The notes beneath the pieces are model-generated. The model saw only the letters and a program-made list of their open reading frames with translations, was not told the DNA's origin and ran no database searches. A stretch of DNA of 64,000 nt from Modicisalibacter sp049808615 (GTDB taxonomy: Bacteria; Pseudomonadota; Gammaproteobacteria; Pseudomonadales; Halomonadaceae): NCBI RefSeq assembly GCF_049808615.1, contig NZ_JBNCAN010000010.1, positions 62,001 to 126,000 on the forward strand, given 5' to 3'. The position numbers were made by a program, and so were the translations under genes. This document shows, piece by piece, positions 1 to 8,874 of this stretch; position 1 is the stretch's first letter, and every line of letters starts with the position of its first letter.

Positions 1-1746
1 CTCAGCGATCTCGCTGCCCCCGTCATCATCATCGAAGCGCTGTTTGCCGCGGATGCCCCAGAAGGGGTTGAGAGACACCGGGTAGTTGGGGTCGAAGCGC
101 AGCTCCTGGCCGCCCAGCAGCTCGCACAGCTCCTTGTAGGAGCCGCCCACGTCGATGATCCGCACCACGCCATCCCGACAGCGCATGTCGGTGACGAACT
201 CGTTGGCCAGGAACGACTTGCCCGCGCCCGAGGTCGCGATGACCGAAAAGTTGTAGGAGGTCGCTGAGTCGAAAATGTCGATGCACGACATTTGCCCCCG
301 GCGCGATACCAGCAGCAGGCCGTTGGCATAGAGGTATGGGTTGCCCTGGGGGTCTTTGCGGACCACCGGGCCATTGCCGCCCCAGTCGCCCTGACAGATC
401 GACGCACAGGCCCCGTTGAGACTCGAGACCATCTGCGCCCGCTGGAGGCCCGAGGTTGGCTTGTCCATGCGCGGGTTGTAGCCCCAGGGGAGCGAGGACA
501 ACCAGATCGGCAAGGTGATGTAGCGCTCACGGGACGCCCGGAACCCAGCCTTTCGCCACAGCGAAGAAACGTAGTCGGCATCCGAGGCCGCACGCTCGGG
601 CTCCGTGATGATGTTGATCCCTGACCACATGCGCACCGGGCAGTAGCTCGAGCGAGTGTCATTGAGCAGCTGCTGGGTATCCCGGCGCCGTGTGAACAGG
701 TGGGGCATCATGCCCTTGTACCACTCGGAATCGCTCATGCACTGCTTGGAGATCATCCCCATGCGCATGGTGATGTCGTTTCGCGCCTTCTCGGTCGACG
801 GCTTGTAGATCGTGGTGTGCATCCAGTAGGCCGGCGCGATCCGGTCGGTGGCCGACTTCAGCTCGCCCAGGAGGTCGCCCGTCATGTAGAGCCGCAGGTA
901 GTCCGGGTAGGTGTCGATGGTGATCGGCACCACGTCGACTTCGCGCTCGTCATCGCTGAACTGGATGGCGCCAGACGACTTCACGCGGATTCGGGTCCGC
1001 TTGTCGAAAATCGAGTCGACAAAGCTCCCATCCTCCTCCTCGAGGCGCTGAAGCTCACCCGGGACCATCTGCGGGTTAGCGATCCGGCGCAGCACGCGCC
1101 GGGCACCCAGCTCGTTCATCAGCGCAGGGCCAAGGCCCATAGACGCGAAGGCCCCCTGCACCGACTGGCGAAACTCGTCGCACATGTGGCGCCAGGAGCG
1201 GATCTCTTCCGCGTGCTCCGGGTCACCGTCGAAGGTCATCGTGAAGAAGGCGAAGTAGTGAACCTCGCGAGGGTACAGGCGCTCGTTCGGCAGCAAGCTC
1301 TTGTTGTTGGCCGCAGCATCGAGCATGTGCTGGCTGCGCCGCTCCACCAACTCCTTGAGCATGGGGTCTTTGCAGTAGCGCAGCCGCCGTGTCTCCCAGG
1401 TCTGGATGCGGTCCTCGATGGCCGGAGAGCTGTGCGCGACGAACTGAATCACCGTGTCAGCTGGCGCCCGGGTAATCAGCGACTCGATCTGCTCCTCGAT
1501 GTCCTTGCCGGCGACCATGAGCGGGGAGAACTGGATGCCAAACCCCAGCTGAGGGTGCTTGCCATCGTCCCTAACACAGTAGCCATCCTCGTAGTCGAGG
1601 TAGGGCAGCAGGGTGGCCGGGTCATCCCGCTCGGTCAGCGCCTCGGCCGCCTGGAGAGGGAGAGCCCGGTCTCCGTAGTCCGGTGCCCCCTGCTGGATCA
1701 TGCGGCGCAACTGGTGCCGCATGCGGGTCATCGCAGTGATCTTCAT
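1..1746 (-). CDS. traC: TraC, F-type T4SS ATPase (5' part; cut by window edge)
   Basis: Reading leftwards from an ATG at 1746 there are 582 codons without a stop, so the gene runs off the left edge. TraC is the VirB4-class cytoplasmic/inner-membrane ATPase that powers F pilus assembly. The translation carries a Walker A motif (ATSGAGKSF, around bases 205-240), followed by the start of the nucleotide-binding domain (IIDVGGSYKELC). A good ribosome site (GGAGGAG) precedes the start. It follows traV with a 1-base gap, in the usual traB-V-C order. The Walker B part lies outside the window. Confidence 0.93.
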   Translation of the reverse strand, partial: MKITAMTRMRHQLRRMIQQGAPDYGDRALPLQAAEALTERDDPATLLPYLDYEDGYCVRDDGKHPQLGFGIQFSPLMVAGKDIEEQIESLITRAPADTVIQFVAHSSPAIEDRIQTWETRRLRYCKDPMLKELVERRSQHMLDAAANNKSLLPNERLYPREVHYFAFFTMTFDGDPEHAEEIRSWRHMCDEFRQSVQGAFASMGLGPALMNELGARRVLRRIANPQMVPGELQRLEEEDGSFVDSIFDKRTRIRVKSSGAIQFSDDEREVDVVPITIDTYPDYLRLYMTGDLLGELKSATDRIAPAYWMHTTIYKPSTEKARNDITMRMGMISKQCMSDSEWYKGMMPHLFTRRRDTQQLLNDTRSSYCPVRMWSGINIITEPERAASDADYVSSLWRKAGFRASRERYITLPIWLSSLPWGYNPRMDKPTSGLQRAQMVSSLNGACASICQGDWGGNGPVVRKDPQGNPYLYANGLLLVSRRGQMSCIDIFDSATSYNFSVIATSGAGKSFLANEFVTDMRCRDGVVRIIDVGGSYKELCELLGGQELRFDPNYPVSLNPFWGIRGKQRFDDDDGGSEIAE

Positions 1747-1747
1747 C

Positions 1748-2245
1748 TCACTCCTCCGGGACGATCTGCATTTGCGGCTGGATGCGGTTCGGGTTCGGCT
1801 GGCGCCCACGCCCCGCAGGCGCAATGTGCAGCTCGCCTGGCGCAGGCCCGATCATGCCGGCGCCGACGCCTGCCTCGCGCAGCTCGCCATAGCGCCATGA
1901 ATCGGGAAGGGTGACGTAGAGGTATTCGCCAGAGCGGAGAATCCCATCGTCACCGCGCCACGGGGCTACCCAGATACGCACGGGCTTGCCCGGTTGGTAT
2001 ACCGGCTGGTCAGTGAGACCGCCCCCGCTGTAGGGGCGCCACTGCTCGATCTGCTCCTCCTCAGCCTCGGAAGCGGGCTTCACGCCCTCCATCACTGACT
2101 CGCTTGAGCCCTCATTGGCCACGGCCGCGGTGTAGACATCACTGGTGCCCACGCACTCTTCGCCGAGATCGCAATCATGTTTGACGGTGGCGCAGCCGCC
2201 GAGGAGCAGCAGGGCGCCCAGGGGGATCAACAGCTTCTTGGTCAT
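1748..2245 (-). CDS. traV: TraV, outer-membrane lipoprotein of the T4SS core
   Basis: The 165-residue product begins with a lipoprotein signal (MTKKLLIPLGALLLLGGC) whose lipobox Cys is residue 18. Two further cysteines follow soon after (HDCDLGEEC), as in TraV of F, which tethers the TraK/TraB channel to the outer membrane. The start at 2245 is chosen because AGGAG lies just upstream; an in-frame extension to 2299 would ruin the signal peptide. It sits between traB and traC as expected. Family assignment rests on position, lipobox and cysteines rather than long sequence similarity. Confidence 0.85.
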   Translation of the reverse strand: MTKKLLIPLGALLLLGGCATVKHDCDLGEECVGTSDVYTAAVANEGSSESVMEGVKPASEAEEEQIEQWRPYSGGGLTDQPVYQPGKPVRIWVAPWRGDDGILRSGEYLYVTLPDSWRYGELREAGVGAGMIGPAPGELHIAPAGRGRQPNPNRIQPQMQIVPEE

Positions 2246-2249
2246 CGGG

Positions 2250-3737
2250 TTACTCCTGGGTCGGCATCTTGTCGGCCAGCTCGTAGGCTTCCCACTCAAG
2301 CTGCTGACCTTCCTGGATCACAACGGTCCCGCGGCGGCCAGAGGGAACCTCGATCACCGGGAACATGGATTCGGCTTCTTCGATGTAGCGCTCGGCCAGG
2401 ATCTCCATGGCACGGCCAGCACCGCCGTACAGGCCCACCTCGCCAACGCTATCGGGGTCAACGGTGGTCACCACGCCACTGCCGGTCACGGCCTGCTCAG
2501 CGCCCTGGGCAGCCGTCGCTGCGAGGCTGCTGGCGCCTTCAGCGAAACCAGCCAGCATGGCCTTGCCCAGCAGGGCGCCAGCACGACGCTCAACCTTGCC
2601 GCGCAGCCCCAGGCGGCCATCGGAGTCCACGATGTACCCATTGATGGGGGACTCGAGCATCATCCCGGTCTTGGTGTCGACGCAGGAGATCCGGGTGACA
2701 TTGATGTGCGCCCGCTCGCTCGAGAGATCCCCGTAGCCACCGCCCATGCCAAAGCAGTCGGCGAGGCGATACCGGGCACTACCCGGGAGGAAGGCATCGT
2801 TCTGGATGCGGAAGAGCACCGGCTGCGGGTTGTTGCGCGTCCGTTCGGCGGCACCGAAATCGGCGCCGGTCAGCATCGCGACCTCGGAGAACGAGCCCAT
2901 CGGGAGGAACCCAGCCTTCGGCGGTCCCATATTCTCTTCGTCGTCCTCTTGAGCGACTTCCTCGTTGCGGATGATCCGGGCGTTGGACTCACCGCTCGAG
3001 CCATCGAGCACGATGGGATCAGCAGGCTCATCGGGCTGCCGGAGCTGGGGCAGCTGCGAGGGGATGACCCCACCGCTCGAACCGGAAGAGGTCTGCTGGC
3101 GCGGGGGCAGGTTGCCTCGGCCTGTGTCGCTGTCACGACGCGCCAGCGGGGGCGGCGGCACCACGCCGGGATCATCGCTGCGCGGCGGCCGGAGGTAATC
3201 AGTCGGCGAGCGACTGGCGCTGTTGTCGCTATCGCGTGACCCGGTGCCGATCCGCACCCCAGCATCACCGTCGCTATCCGAGGCGTTCACCAGGCTCTCG
3301 CGCAGCTCAGCCATGGTGGTCTGCATCGCTGCGCGCTCGGTCTCCATCGAGGACTTGATCGACTCCAGCTGCTCCATGAACTCTTCGTCACGCTGCTCCT
3401 GGCGCTCACGCTGCTGAGCAATCTGCTCATTGGCGTCTCGGAGCTGGCGCTGAAGCCGAGCAATCGTGATTTCCTCGCCCTCGCGAGTGTTCGGCGAGGT
3501 GTCTACGAACTCGGGAGGCGGCGGGGCGCGGTCATCATCACTGTTGCGCTCGCTGATTGCCTTACTGGCCACCAGCCACACCACCAGACAGGCAGCCCCT
3601 CCATAGAGGAGCCACTTGCGTGTCTGTGCCCGCTCCAGCAAGCCTTGAGACACGATCTTGGACTTGGCCTTGGAGACGGTAGAGGCTTTGCCGCTACCGG
3701 CTTCCTCGGGCTGCTGTTTGCCTTGCTCTTCAGCCAC
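2250..3737 (-). CDS. traB: TraB, inner-membrane to periplasm scaffold of the T4SS (VirB10 class)
   Basis: The 495-residue protein has a short cytoplasmic N-terminus, one membrane segment (about residues 42-60), a long coiled coil (about 85-150), a Ser/Pro/Arg-rich linker and a C-terminal VirB10-like beta domain. The beta domain contains the Cys pair LADCFG...RISCVD and the motif GRLGLRGKV typical of TraB. The start is a GTG at 3737 with GGAGGT eight bases upstream, overlapping the end of traK. TraB spans the periplasm and contacts TraV and TraK. Confidence 0.92.
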   Translation of the reverse strand: MAEEQGKQQPEEAGSGKASTVSKAKSKIVSQGLLERAQTRKWLLYGGAACLVVWLVASKAISERNSDDDRAPPPPEFVDTSPNTREGEEITIARLQRQLRDANEQIAQQRERQEQRDEEFMEQLESIKSSMETERAAMQTTMAELRESLVNASDSDGDAGVRIGTGSRDSDNSASRSPTDYLRPPRSDDPGVVPPPPLARRDSDTGRGNLPPRQQTSSGSSGGVIPSQLPQLRQPDEPADPIVLDGSSGESNARIIRNEEVAQEDDEENMGPPKAGFLPMGSFSEVAMLTGADFGAAERTRNNPQPVLFRIQNDAFLPGSARYRLADCFGMGGGYGDLSSERAHINVTRISCVDTKTGMMLESPINGYIVDSDGRLGLRGKVERRAGALLGKAMLAGFAEGASSLAATAAQGAEQAVTGSGVVTTVDPDSVGEVGLYGGAGRAMEILAERYIEEAESMFPVIEVPSGRRGTVVIQEGQQLEWEAYELADKMPTQE

Positions 3738-4422
3738 GGTCCACCTCCACGACGATCATCCGAGGGTGCTGGCGCTCGCTCACCACATCCCCATCCAGGG
3801 AGATGGCCACGACGCCGGCCCGGTAGAAGTCTCGAGGCTCGACCTCCACGGAGGTATCCGCCGACAGGACATAGACATTCACCACATGGCCGGAGCCACG
3901 GTATTGGTCCTGGGCAGTGAGCTTGAGGGTGCCGCCGTTGGGCATTTCCATGCGGGCGCTGGACGGGCGGCCCGATGGCTCGAACCCGGCAGGGCGGCCA
4001 CCCTGGAAAGCGGACAGGATGGTGTCGGCTATCCAGCGATCCTTGGGCCGGCTTTCCTGCTCGGGCTTTTCAGAGAGGTCGGGGGCATTCCGGTAGCGGA
4101 ATACCTGGGCTTCGATGTCAGCATCCGGCGCCAGCTTCACAGTGAAAGCCTCGCCGCTCTTCAGCTGAACGAAGACAGAGAAGGGCTCTGCATCCTCAGC
4201 CGGTCGAATCAACAGGCCCCGCTTACCATCGGTGGGCACGGGGTTATCACGCAGCTCGGCTTCCGGGGGAATCACGATCTGCGAGTACGGCTCGGGGAAC
4301 ACGAGCCGGTTATAGGCATCAGTGGACACAGCCACCGTCTGGACTTCATCGCTGGCGCTGGCGAAGGGGGCGGCGACCATGGCCGCCGCCGCGATCAGCC
4401 CCAGCATCTTGGGCTTGTTCAT
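3730..4422 (-). CDS. traK: TraK, secretin-like T4SS core protein (VirB9 class)
   Basis: A 230-residue protein with an N-terminal Sec signal peptide (cleavage near APFASA-SDE). A mostly beta-strand body follows, with NRLVFPEPYSQIVIPP near the start, a pattern usual in TraK. TraK sits in the periplasm and binds TraV and TraB in the outer-membrane ring. It overlaps traB by 8 bases and traE by 4, so the genes are clearly co-transcribed and probably translationally coupled. Confidence 0.9.
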   Translation of the reverse strand: MNKPKMLGLIAAAAMVAAPFASASDEVQTVAVSTDAYNRLVFPEPYSQIVIPPEAELRDNPVPTDGKRGLLIRPAEDAEPFSVFVQLKSGEAFTVKLAPDADIEAQVFRYRNAPDLSEKPEQESRPKDRWIADTILSAFQGGRPAGFEPSGRPSSARMEMPNGGTLKLTAQDQYRGSGHVVNVYVLSADTSVEVEPRDFYRAGVVAISLDGDVVSERQHPRMIVVEVDRG

Positions 4423-4976
4423 TCTTCCTCCACAGAGAAACCAGCGACGTAGGGCACGCCATCGCTGAAGGCGTAGCGGACCCGGTAGGCAATCGGCCGG
4501 TCTTCAACCTGCTCGCTGCCGATCCAGGCGCGAAGCCGTCCTGTGACCCGAACGGTGTCTTCCAGGGCCTCGGTGTGCTCTACGAACAAGGCCTGGGAGC
4601 GTTCGGAGTTTTCCAGGTCCGGTAGGCGGCCCTGAAGGTCGTTGCCGACCTTCGCGTACAGGGCCGGGGTCATCCGGTTCTGGAAGCGTGCGTACTGGCT
4701 CTCGACGTTGTTCGGGGTCCAGGTGCTGTGCAGCTGGGTGTCAGCCACGGCTATCTCGGTGAGGTAGTCCTCATCGGTGTAGCCGGCGCTGGCGCCCACC
4801 TCGACCGGCCCCTCCATGAGGTGCAGGTCATAGGGGACCAGCCGGGTGGGCATGTTGGCACTCAGCTGCACATAGCTCTGCATGACGTAGATCAGCAGCC
4901 CAGCCAGGAGCAGGGTGCAGAACATCCAGCCCCGGGCCGCGATCCACTGATTACGGAGTGCGTTGAGGTATTTCAT
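4419..4976 (-). CDS. traE: TraE, inner-membrane pilus assembly protein (VirB8 class)
   Basis: A 185-residue protein with one N-terminal membrane segment (about residues 18-35) and a periplasmic NTF2-like domain, as in VirB8/TraE proteins. The N-terminus (YLNALRNQWIAARGW) resembles the cytoplasmic start of other TraE proteins. It overlaps traL by one base (stop/start) and traK by four, in the canonical A-L-E-K-B order. Confidence 0.9.
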   Translation of the reverse strand: MKYLNALRNQWIAARGWMFCTLLLAGLLIYVMQSYVQLSANMPTRLVPYDLHLMEGPVEVGASAGYTDEDYLTEIAVADTQLHSTWTPNNVESQYARFQNRMTPALYAKVGNDLQGRLPDLENSERSQALFVEHTEALEDTVRVTGRLRAWIGSEQVEDRPIAYRVRYAFSDGVPYVAGFSVEEE

Positions 4977-5269
4977 CAGCGGATGTACTCCAGGCGCATG
5001 GGACGGGGGGCGTACTTGCCAAGTAACGGGTCAAGCCGCAGCCCCATGCGCCACAAGACGTGCTGAACCTGCCCCCGCTTCTGGCCGGCACGCATCTTCT
5101 TGGCCGCCATCATGAGCAAGATCCCGGCCACCAGGCCCGGGATGAAGAACCGCATGATGATCCCCACGCCGATGACCATGATGGCCACGACCACCTCGGT
5201 CATTTCCCACGCGAAGATGGGGATTGGCGCGTCGACATCTTGTGGAATCCGATAGGACTCGTTGGACAT
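4976..5269 (-). CDS. traL: TraL, small membrane protein of the pilus system (VirB3 class)
   Basis: A 97-residue protein with the TraL pattern: a short N-terminus beginning YRIPQDVDAPIP, one or two closely spaced hydrophobic segments (about residues 25-58), then a basic tail (KKMRAGQKRGQVQHVLWRMG). TraL acts at the inner membrane with the TraC ATPase. It lies between the pilin and traE. Confidence 0.9.
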   Translation of the reverse strand: MSNESYRIPQDVDAPIPIFAWEMTEVVVAIMVIGVGIIMRFFIPGLVAGILLMMAAKKMRAGQKRGQVQHVLWRMGLRLDPLLGKYAPRPMRLEYIR

Positions 5270-5285
5270 GACCCGTTACTCCTTC

Positions 5286-5648
5286 TCAGGTGCCTGAGAA
5301 CCAGCTGAAGATTTCCTTGATCATGAAGGGGCCGACAGCGAAGGCGCCGGCAATCCCCAGGCCAAGGAAGGCGGGAGCTGCGGACTGGCGACCGAGGCCC
5401 ACCAGGCAGCCGATGATCAGCGCGAGGATGGAGATGCCGATACCGAACGGGCCATGCGCCAGCTCCTCCACCTTGTCGGCGAAGTCCTGGAACTCGGTGG
5501 ACTGCGCCCAGGCGGGCATGGCCATGAAAAGCGTGGTGGCCACCAGCAGGGAACGCTCCCCGATGCGCTTCTTGTTGGTCGTCAGCGACTCGCGCAGCTG
5601 GGCGAACTTGCTAGGCTTGGTGTCGCGGATCTCGACGGAAGTAGTCAT
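5286..5648 (-). CDS. traA: TraA-like propilin
   Basis: The 120-residue product has a long, basic N-terminal region followed by a hydrophobic leader ending AMPAWA-QST, a likely signal-peptidase site. The mature part would be about 68 residues with two hydrophobic helices (GIGISILALIIGCLVGLG and PAFLGLGIAGAFAVGPFMI), the layout of F-type pilins. The start at 5648 has TAGGAG upstream and overlaps the end of the transglycosylase gene by 4 bases. An upstream in-frame extension exists but has no good ribosome site. The cytoplasmic leader is typical of F-like propilins. Confidence 0.85.
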   Translation of the reverse strand: MTTSVEIRDTKPSKFAQLRESLTTNKKRIGERSLLVATTLFMAMPAWAQSTEFQDFADKVEELAHGPFGIGISILALIIGCLVGLGRQSAAPAFLGLGIAGAFAVGPFMIKEIFSWFSGT

Positions 5649-6058
5649 TGGTACTGATCTCCTAGTGTCGCAAGGACTTGGTTTGCGTATTGCTGGCCTA
5701 CCGGGCTCTCCGGTGACCCTGCGTTGTAAGCGGCCAAGGCCGCTTCCCAGTCGCCATAGCGCGTGATGTTCTCGTAGAGAATCCACGTTCCAACGGCGAT
5801 GTTCGTACACTCGTTTTCCAGCAGCTCCTGCTCGGTAATCCCCCACTGCTGGAGGTGATTCCGGTTGGTCTCTGGATCGAGCCACCATGTATTGATCTGC
5901 ATGGCACCGAGGTCATAGGTGCCGTTCCTGTTCGGCCCGATACGGCCGACTGCTTGGCCGCGGCTTCCGCTTTCTTGCTGGCGGACAGCTGCGACTACCT
6001 GGATGGGCACCTCGTAGTAGGCGGCGATCTCAACGGCACAATCGGGTAGGGCGAACAC
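5645..6058 (-). CDS. Lytic transglycosylase of the transfer system
   Basis: A 137-residue SLT-type lysozyme-fold protein. The catalytic Glu is in VRQQESGSRG (about residue 29); the family motifs DLGAMQINTWW and ALAAYNAGS follow. It would cleave peptidoglycan to let the secretion apparatus through the cell wall, like VirB1 or F orf169. The GTG start at 6058 is preceded by AGGAGG. No N-terminal signal peptide is visible, which is unusual and may mean export by another route or a shortened start. Confidence 0.88.
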   Translation of the reverse strand: MFALPDCAVEIAAYYEVPIQVVAAVRQQESGSRGQAVGRIGPNRNGTYDLGAMQINTWWLDPETNRNHLQQWGITEQELLENECTNIAVGTWILYENITRYGDWEAALAAYNAGSPESPVGQQYANQVLATLGDQYQ

Positions 6059-6068
6059 TGACGACCTC

Positions 6069-6854
6069 CTAGCTCTGAGCCTGATCAGCAGCCGACGCCG
6101 GCTGGCGCTTGCTTTCGGCGCTGGACTGCGGGGTGGTGTCCTGCCGCTCGGAGGCCGGCTTGGGCGCCTCGAAGGGCGTCAGCATGCGCTCGGCGACCAT
6201 CGCGGTTGGGGTGACCCGATCCATCACCAGGCCGACTTCCAGGCTCTCCTCAAACCCGCCCTCGGCGCCTGGCTTGGGGATCTTGCGCAGCAGGCCGGTG
6301 ACGCGACCCTCAACGTGCAGAGCGGTGCCGGCCGAATACTCCGCGAGGCGGTCGACCACACGACCAAAGGCCGCCATGCCGATCACGCCGGTATGCTGGA
6401 ACGAGCGGCCGAGGTCCGGGCGATCCGGGCCAATCTGGAGGTAGGCGGTGGAGGGCGGCCCCTCCTTCTCCGGGCTCTTCACGCCGCGCAGCAGGCCCAC
6501 CGCGATGAAGCGGTTGAACAGGTGCTTCTCGATGTTGCCCTCGATCATCGGCGTGGCCGGCTGGATGTTGTTGGCCACCAGCTCAGCGCTCAGGTGCTGC
6601 TCGCCGGAAACCTGGGAGCGACGCACAATCCCGCCGACATGGCCGAAAATCTCGATGTAGGAATCCACCGGCAGCTTGGCCGCTCGGTCGGACAGATGCC
6701 CCGGGATGCGCACGATGATCTGGTTCACCGACTGGATCAGCGCGTCGGTGGTGCGCTTGTTCTTGCCGACCTTCAGGACCATCAGGCCGGAGCGACCGGG
6801 CTCCTTCGGCGGCTCCTTACGGAGGATCTGGGCGTGGGCGATAAAGACGTTCAT
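6069..6854 (-). CDS. Putative tandem OB-fold (SSB-like) protein in the tra operon
   Basis: The 261-residue protein has two consecutive segments, roughly residues 1-95 and 110-225. Each shows the OB/SSB-like pattern of a beta-rich start (FIAHAQILR; RFIAVGLLR), a central I/V-rich strand and a G-x-V/I-x-V-x-G-strand (SYIEIFGHVGG; TALHVEGRVTG). The last 35 residues are Ala/Gln/Ser-rich and lack the acidic tip of classical SSB. It overlaps the OmpA-like gene by 4 bases. A role binding single-stranded DNA near the transfer machine is an inference; no exact family was recognised. Confidence 0.55.
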   Translation of the reverse strand: MNVFIAHAQILRKEPPKEPGRSGLMVLKVGKNKRTTDALIQSVNQIIVRIPGHLSDRAAKLPVDSYIEIFGHVGGIVRRSQVSGEQHLSAELVANNIQPATPMIEGNIEKHLFNRFIAVGLLRGVKSPEKEGPPSTAYLQIGPDRPDLGRSFQHTGVIGMAAFGRVVDRLAEYSAGTALHVEGRVTGLLRKIPKPGAEGGFEESLEVGLVMDRVTPTAMVAERMLTPFEAPKPASERQDTTPQSSAESKRQPASAADQAQS

Positions 6855-7498
6855 TGATCTGCCTCCAGGTGAAAAATCTCGGCGCGACGGTTAGCCGCCC
6901 GCGCTGTATCGGTCGTGCCGTCAACCAGCTTGGGGTAGGTGCCATGCCCTTCCGTCAGGAAGCGGGCATCAGGCCAGGCCTTGCGTAGCTCACTGGCCAT
7001 CGCATCGGCTCGGCGTTGGGAGAGGGGACCGTTGTAGGTCTCGGGTCCGATATGGTCGGTGTACCCGACCACGAGCACGCGCCCGGTTAGCGCCTCCCCA
7101 TCCAGGAAGGACGCAAGCTCTCGCTGGGAGGCCGGGGTCAGGGCGGTGGAGTCGAACTCGAAGTGGAATCGCGCCAGCGGCACGCCATCCAGGGCGTCCT
7201 TGTACTCATCCGGCATGGCCGCGTAGCGGGCCTGCCAGTACGCCTCGTCGTAGATGGTGCCGCCCTGGGCATACCGCTCCAGGCCTTTGCCGGCGCCGTA
7301 GTACCAGTTGTAAGTACGGTTGGCGTAGACACCCAGGTGCTCATAGCCCGGGACCAGGACATAGCGGCTGGTCAGGGTGTTGTAGGCGTCAGGCAACACC
7401 TCCCAACGCTTGGGCTCGTCAGCCGGTGGCTGGGCCACACAGCCAGCGAGGGTGGCCACGAGCGAGGCGGCCAGCACGGGGTTTCGCAAGGACATCAA
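6851..7498 (-). CDS. OmpA-family lipoprotein
   Basis: A 215-residue protein with a lipoprotein signal (lipobox LAGC, Cys about residue 20) and a C-terminal OmpA-like peptidoglycan-binding domain from about residue 110. Key motifs are FEFDSTALT, VVGYTDHIG, LSQRRADAMAS and ANRRAEI. Such proteins anchor outer-membrane complexes to the cell wall. Its place inside the T4SS operon, overlapping both neighbours by 4 bases, suggests that it stabilises the transfer channel in the envelope. Confidence 0.88.
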   Translation of the reverse strand: MMSLRNPVLAASLVATLAGCVAQPPADEPKRWEVLPDAYNTLTSRYVLVPGYEHLGVYANRTYNWYYGAGKGLERYAQGGTIYDEAYWQARYAAMPDEYKDALDGVPLARFHFEFDSTALTPASQRELASFLDGEALTGRVLVVGYTDHIGPETYNGPLSQRRADAMASELRKAWPDARFLTEGHGTYPKLVDGTTDTARAANRRAEIFHLEADQ

Positions 7499-8103
7499 AG
7501 GTTCTCCAGATACTTGATTACCGCCTCGGCCTTCTCATCCACGTCGCCAGTCAGGCTCAGCAGCTCGACACCGGAGCGAGAGACGACAGCAAAGGCTGGG
7601 TACTCCCGCAGCTCGGCCCGCTGAGCCAGCCGGATGGCCCGCTCAATGGCCTCAACTGAGCTGCGGTCCTGAATGCGGTCTTCAGAAAAGGGGTTCCAGC
7701 GGACTTGGGGAACGTGAAGCTCGAGATGCGCCAGCACCTCATCGAGGTTTTCGAGAGGGACGCCAGTTTTCCCGGCTGTCAGGAACGCCTCACGGACCTC
7801 CTCAGCGATCCCCGGGATCTCTCGGGAGGCGTAATAGGTGCGCTCGCGCCAGGCGCGCTCGAGGCTGGTGTGGGAGGGGAGAGGGGCGTAGCGGTACTCA
7901 AGCTCGGCGTCTTCGACGGCTGCCTCGATCGCCGGGTGGTGATCACTCATTGCCTGGCAGAACTGGCAATCGAAGCTGGCGAACTCAACCAGCGCGACAG
8001 GGCGTGGTTCAGCCGCCGTCGCGCCAGCACTGACCCCCACGGCGAGCAGGGTGGTGGCCAGGGTGCGAAACAGAGCGGGGAATCGACGGGGCGCGAACAT
8101 CAT
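7495..8103 (-). CDS. Periplasmic thioredoxin-fold protein with a CxxC site
   Basis: A 202-residue protein with a Sec signal peptide (cleavage near GATAA) followed by a DsbA/thioredoxin-like start: VEFASFDCQFCQAM, giving an active-site CQFC at about residues 53-56. A helical insert and a cis-Pro-like EYPAFAVV segment come later. It probably acts as a disulfide oxidoreductase or isomerase for Cys-rich transfer proteins such as the TraN-like proteins, TraU and TraH, like TrbB of F. It overlaps both neighbours by 4 bases. Confidence 0.82.
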   Translation of the reverse strand: MMFAPRRFPALFRTLATTLLAVGVSAGATAAEPRPVALVEFASFDCQFCQAMSDHHPAIEAAVEDAELEYRYAPLPSHTSLERAWRERTYYASREIPGIAEEVREAFLTAGKTGVPLENLDEVLAHLELHVPQVRWNPFSEDRIQDRSSVEAIERAIRLAQRAELREYPAFAVVSRSGVELLSLTGDVDEKAEAVIKYLENL

Positions 8104-8405
8104 TCGCCCTCCCCGGTCGGCGCCTCGGGATCGGTGCCTTGCTGGCTCTCAATCCAGGCGTCTTCGTGCAGCAGGCGCCACACGGTAAAGCGGCAGGCGT
8201 AGTCGGCAGACTCGAAGCTCTCCTGCACCGAGTCCTGATATTCATTGAAGGTCAGCTGTGTGAGGGACGTTGCCACATTGCCGAACCACAGAACGGGCTG
8301 GCAGGTGCGCTCAATACGAGCTTCTGAGTCGGTCGCCAGGACGATCCATGCAACCCATACAAGAATGGCCACGCCGATCAGCGTGCTACCACGAACTCCC
8401 ATCAT
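8100..8405 (-). CDS. Small membrane protein, first gene of the left tra operon
   Basis: A 101-residue protein with one N-terminal hydrophobic segment (about residues 7-25) and a polar, partly acidic periplasmic part containing two cysteines. GGGAGG lies upstream of the start. It is the first gene of the unbroken leftward operon to traC. No family was recognised. Confidence 0.7.
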   Translation of the reverse strand: MMGVRGSTLIGVAILVWVAWIVLATDSEARIERTCQPVLWFGNVATSLTQLTFNEYQDSVQESFESADYACRFTVWRLLHEDAWIESQQGTDPEAPTGEGE

Positions 8406-8575
8406 ATTCCGCCTCCCAGCGGTGCTCTCTCATCAGGTGCCCGAATGGGCCTCGCTGACTGATAGGGCGGCCACTGACACTAAATGGCGGGGGAGGGCGA
8501 TTTTTTTTCGATCGGCGTTGGATGCGCAGTCATCACGCGCTCTGCGGCAAGGGAGGAGCGCCTGCTGGCGCGGGG
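8406..8575. other. Non-coding leader of the left transfer operon
   Basis: No gene is seen in these 170 bases. They must hold the promoter for the leftward operon unless transcription comes from further right. A run of eight T (about 8503-8510) lies within a GC-rich stretch, but there is no clear hairpin next to it. Confidence 0.4.
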
Positions 8576-8788
8576 TCAGAACAAGGCGAGTTGGTCGGTG
8601 GGGGCTGGCGTCGTTGGGGCCGGCGCTGGGGTGGCGCGATCGGGATAGCAGCCTGACGCATCATCAGCGCCAGCAAGCCAAGCCAGGTCTTCTGCCGTCC
8701 AGGGCGCATAGGGCGACGGCTGGTAGTTACCCAGCGTTCGGTACAGCTCATGCGATAACTGATACGCCTCTCGGCAAGTACGGTCCAT
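8576..8788 (-). CDS. Small hypothetical protein
   Basis: A 70-residue reading frame with an ordinary first half (CREAYQLSHELYRTLG...WTAEDLAWLAG) and a Pro/Ala/Thr-rich tail. The ribosome site is weak. It lies downstream of the DUF4942 genes on the same strand, in the style of other small genes here. It could be spurious. Confidence 0.45.
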   Translation of the reverse strand: MDRTCREAYQLSHELYRTLGNYQPSPYAPWTAEDLAWLAGADDASGCYPDRATPAPAPTTPAPTDQLALF

Positions 8789-8874
8789 GCGATCACCATT
8801 CCTGTCTCGCGCCTTGCGATGCTATCCCAAGGGCCTGAGCTGGCGCGAGCGGGCGGCCCGCGCCAGCCAGCCAG

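Noticed and set aside
700..1914. A 404-codon open frame on the plus strand opposite traC
   Set aside because: It is the antisense shadow of the GC-rich traC/traV genes; composition is Arg/Leu/His-rich, with no ribosome site and no domain.
8500..8512. T8 run as a terminator
   Set aside because: No stable hairpin adjoins it on either strand.
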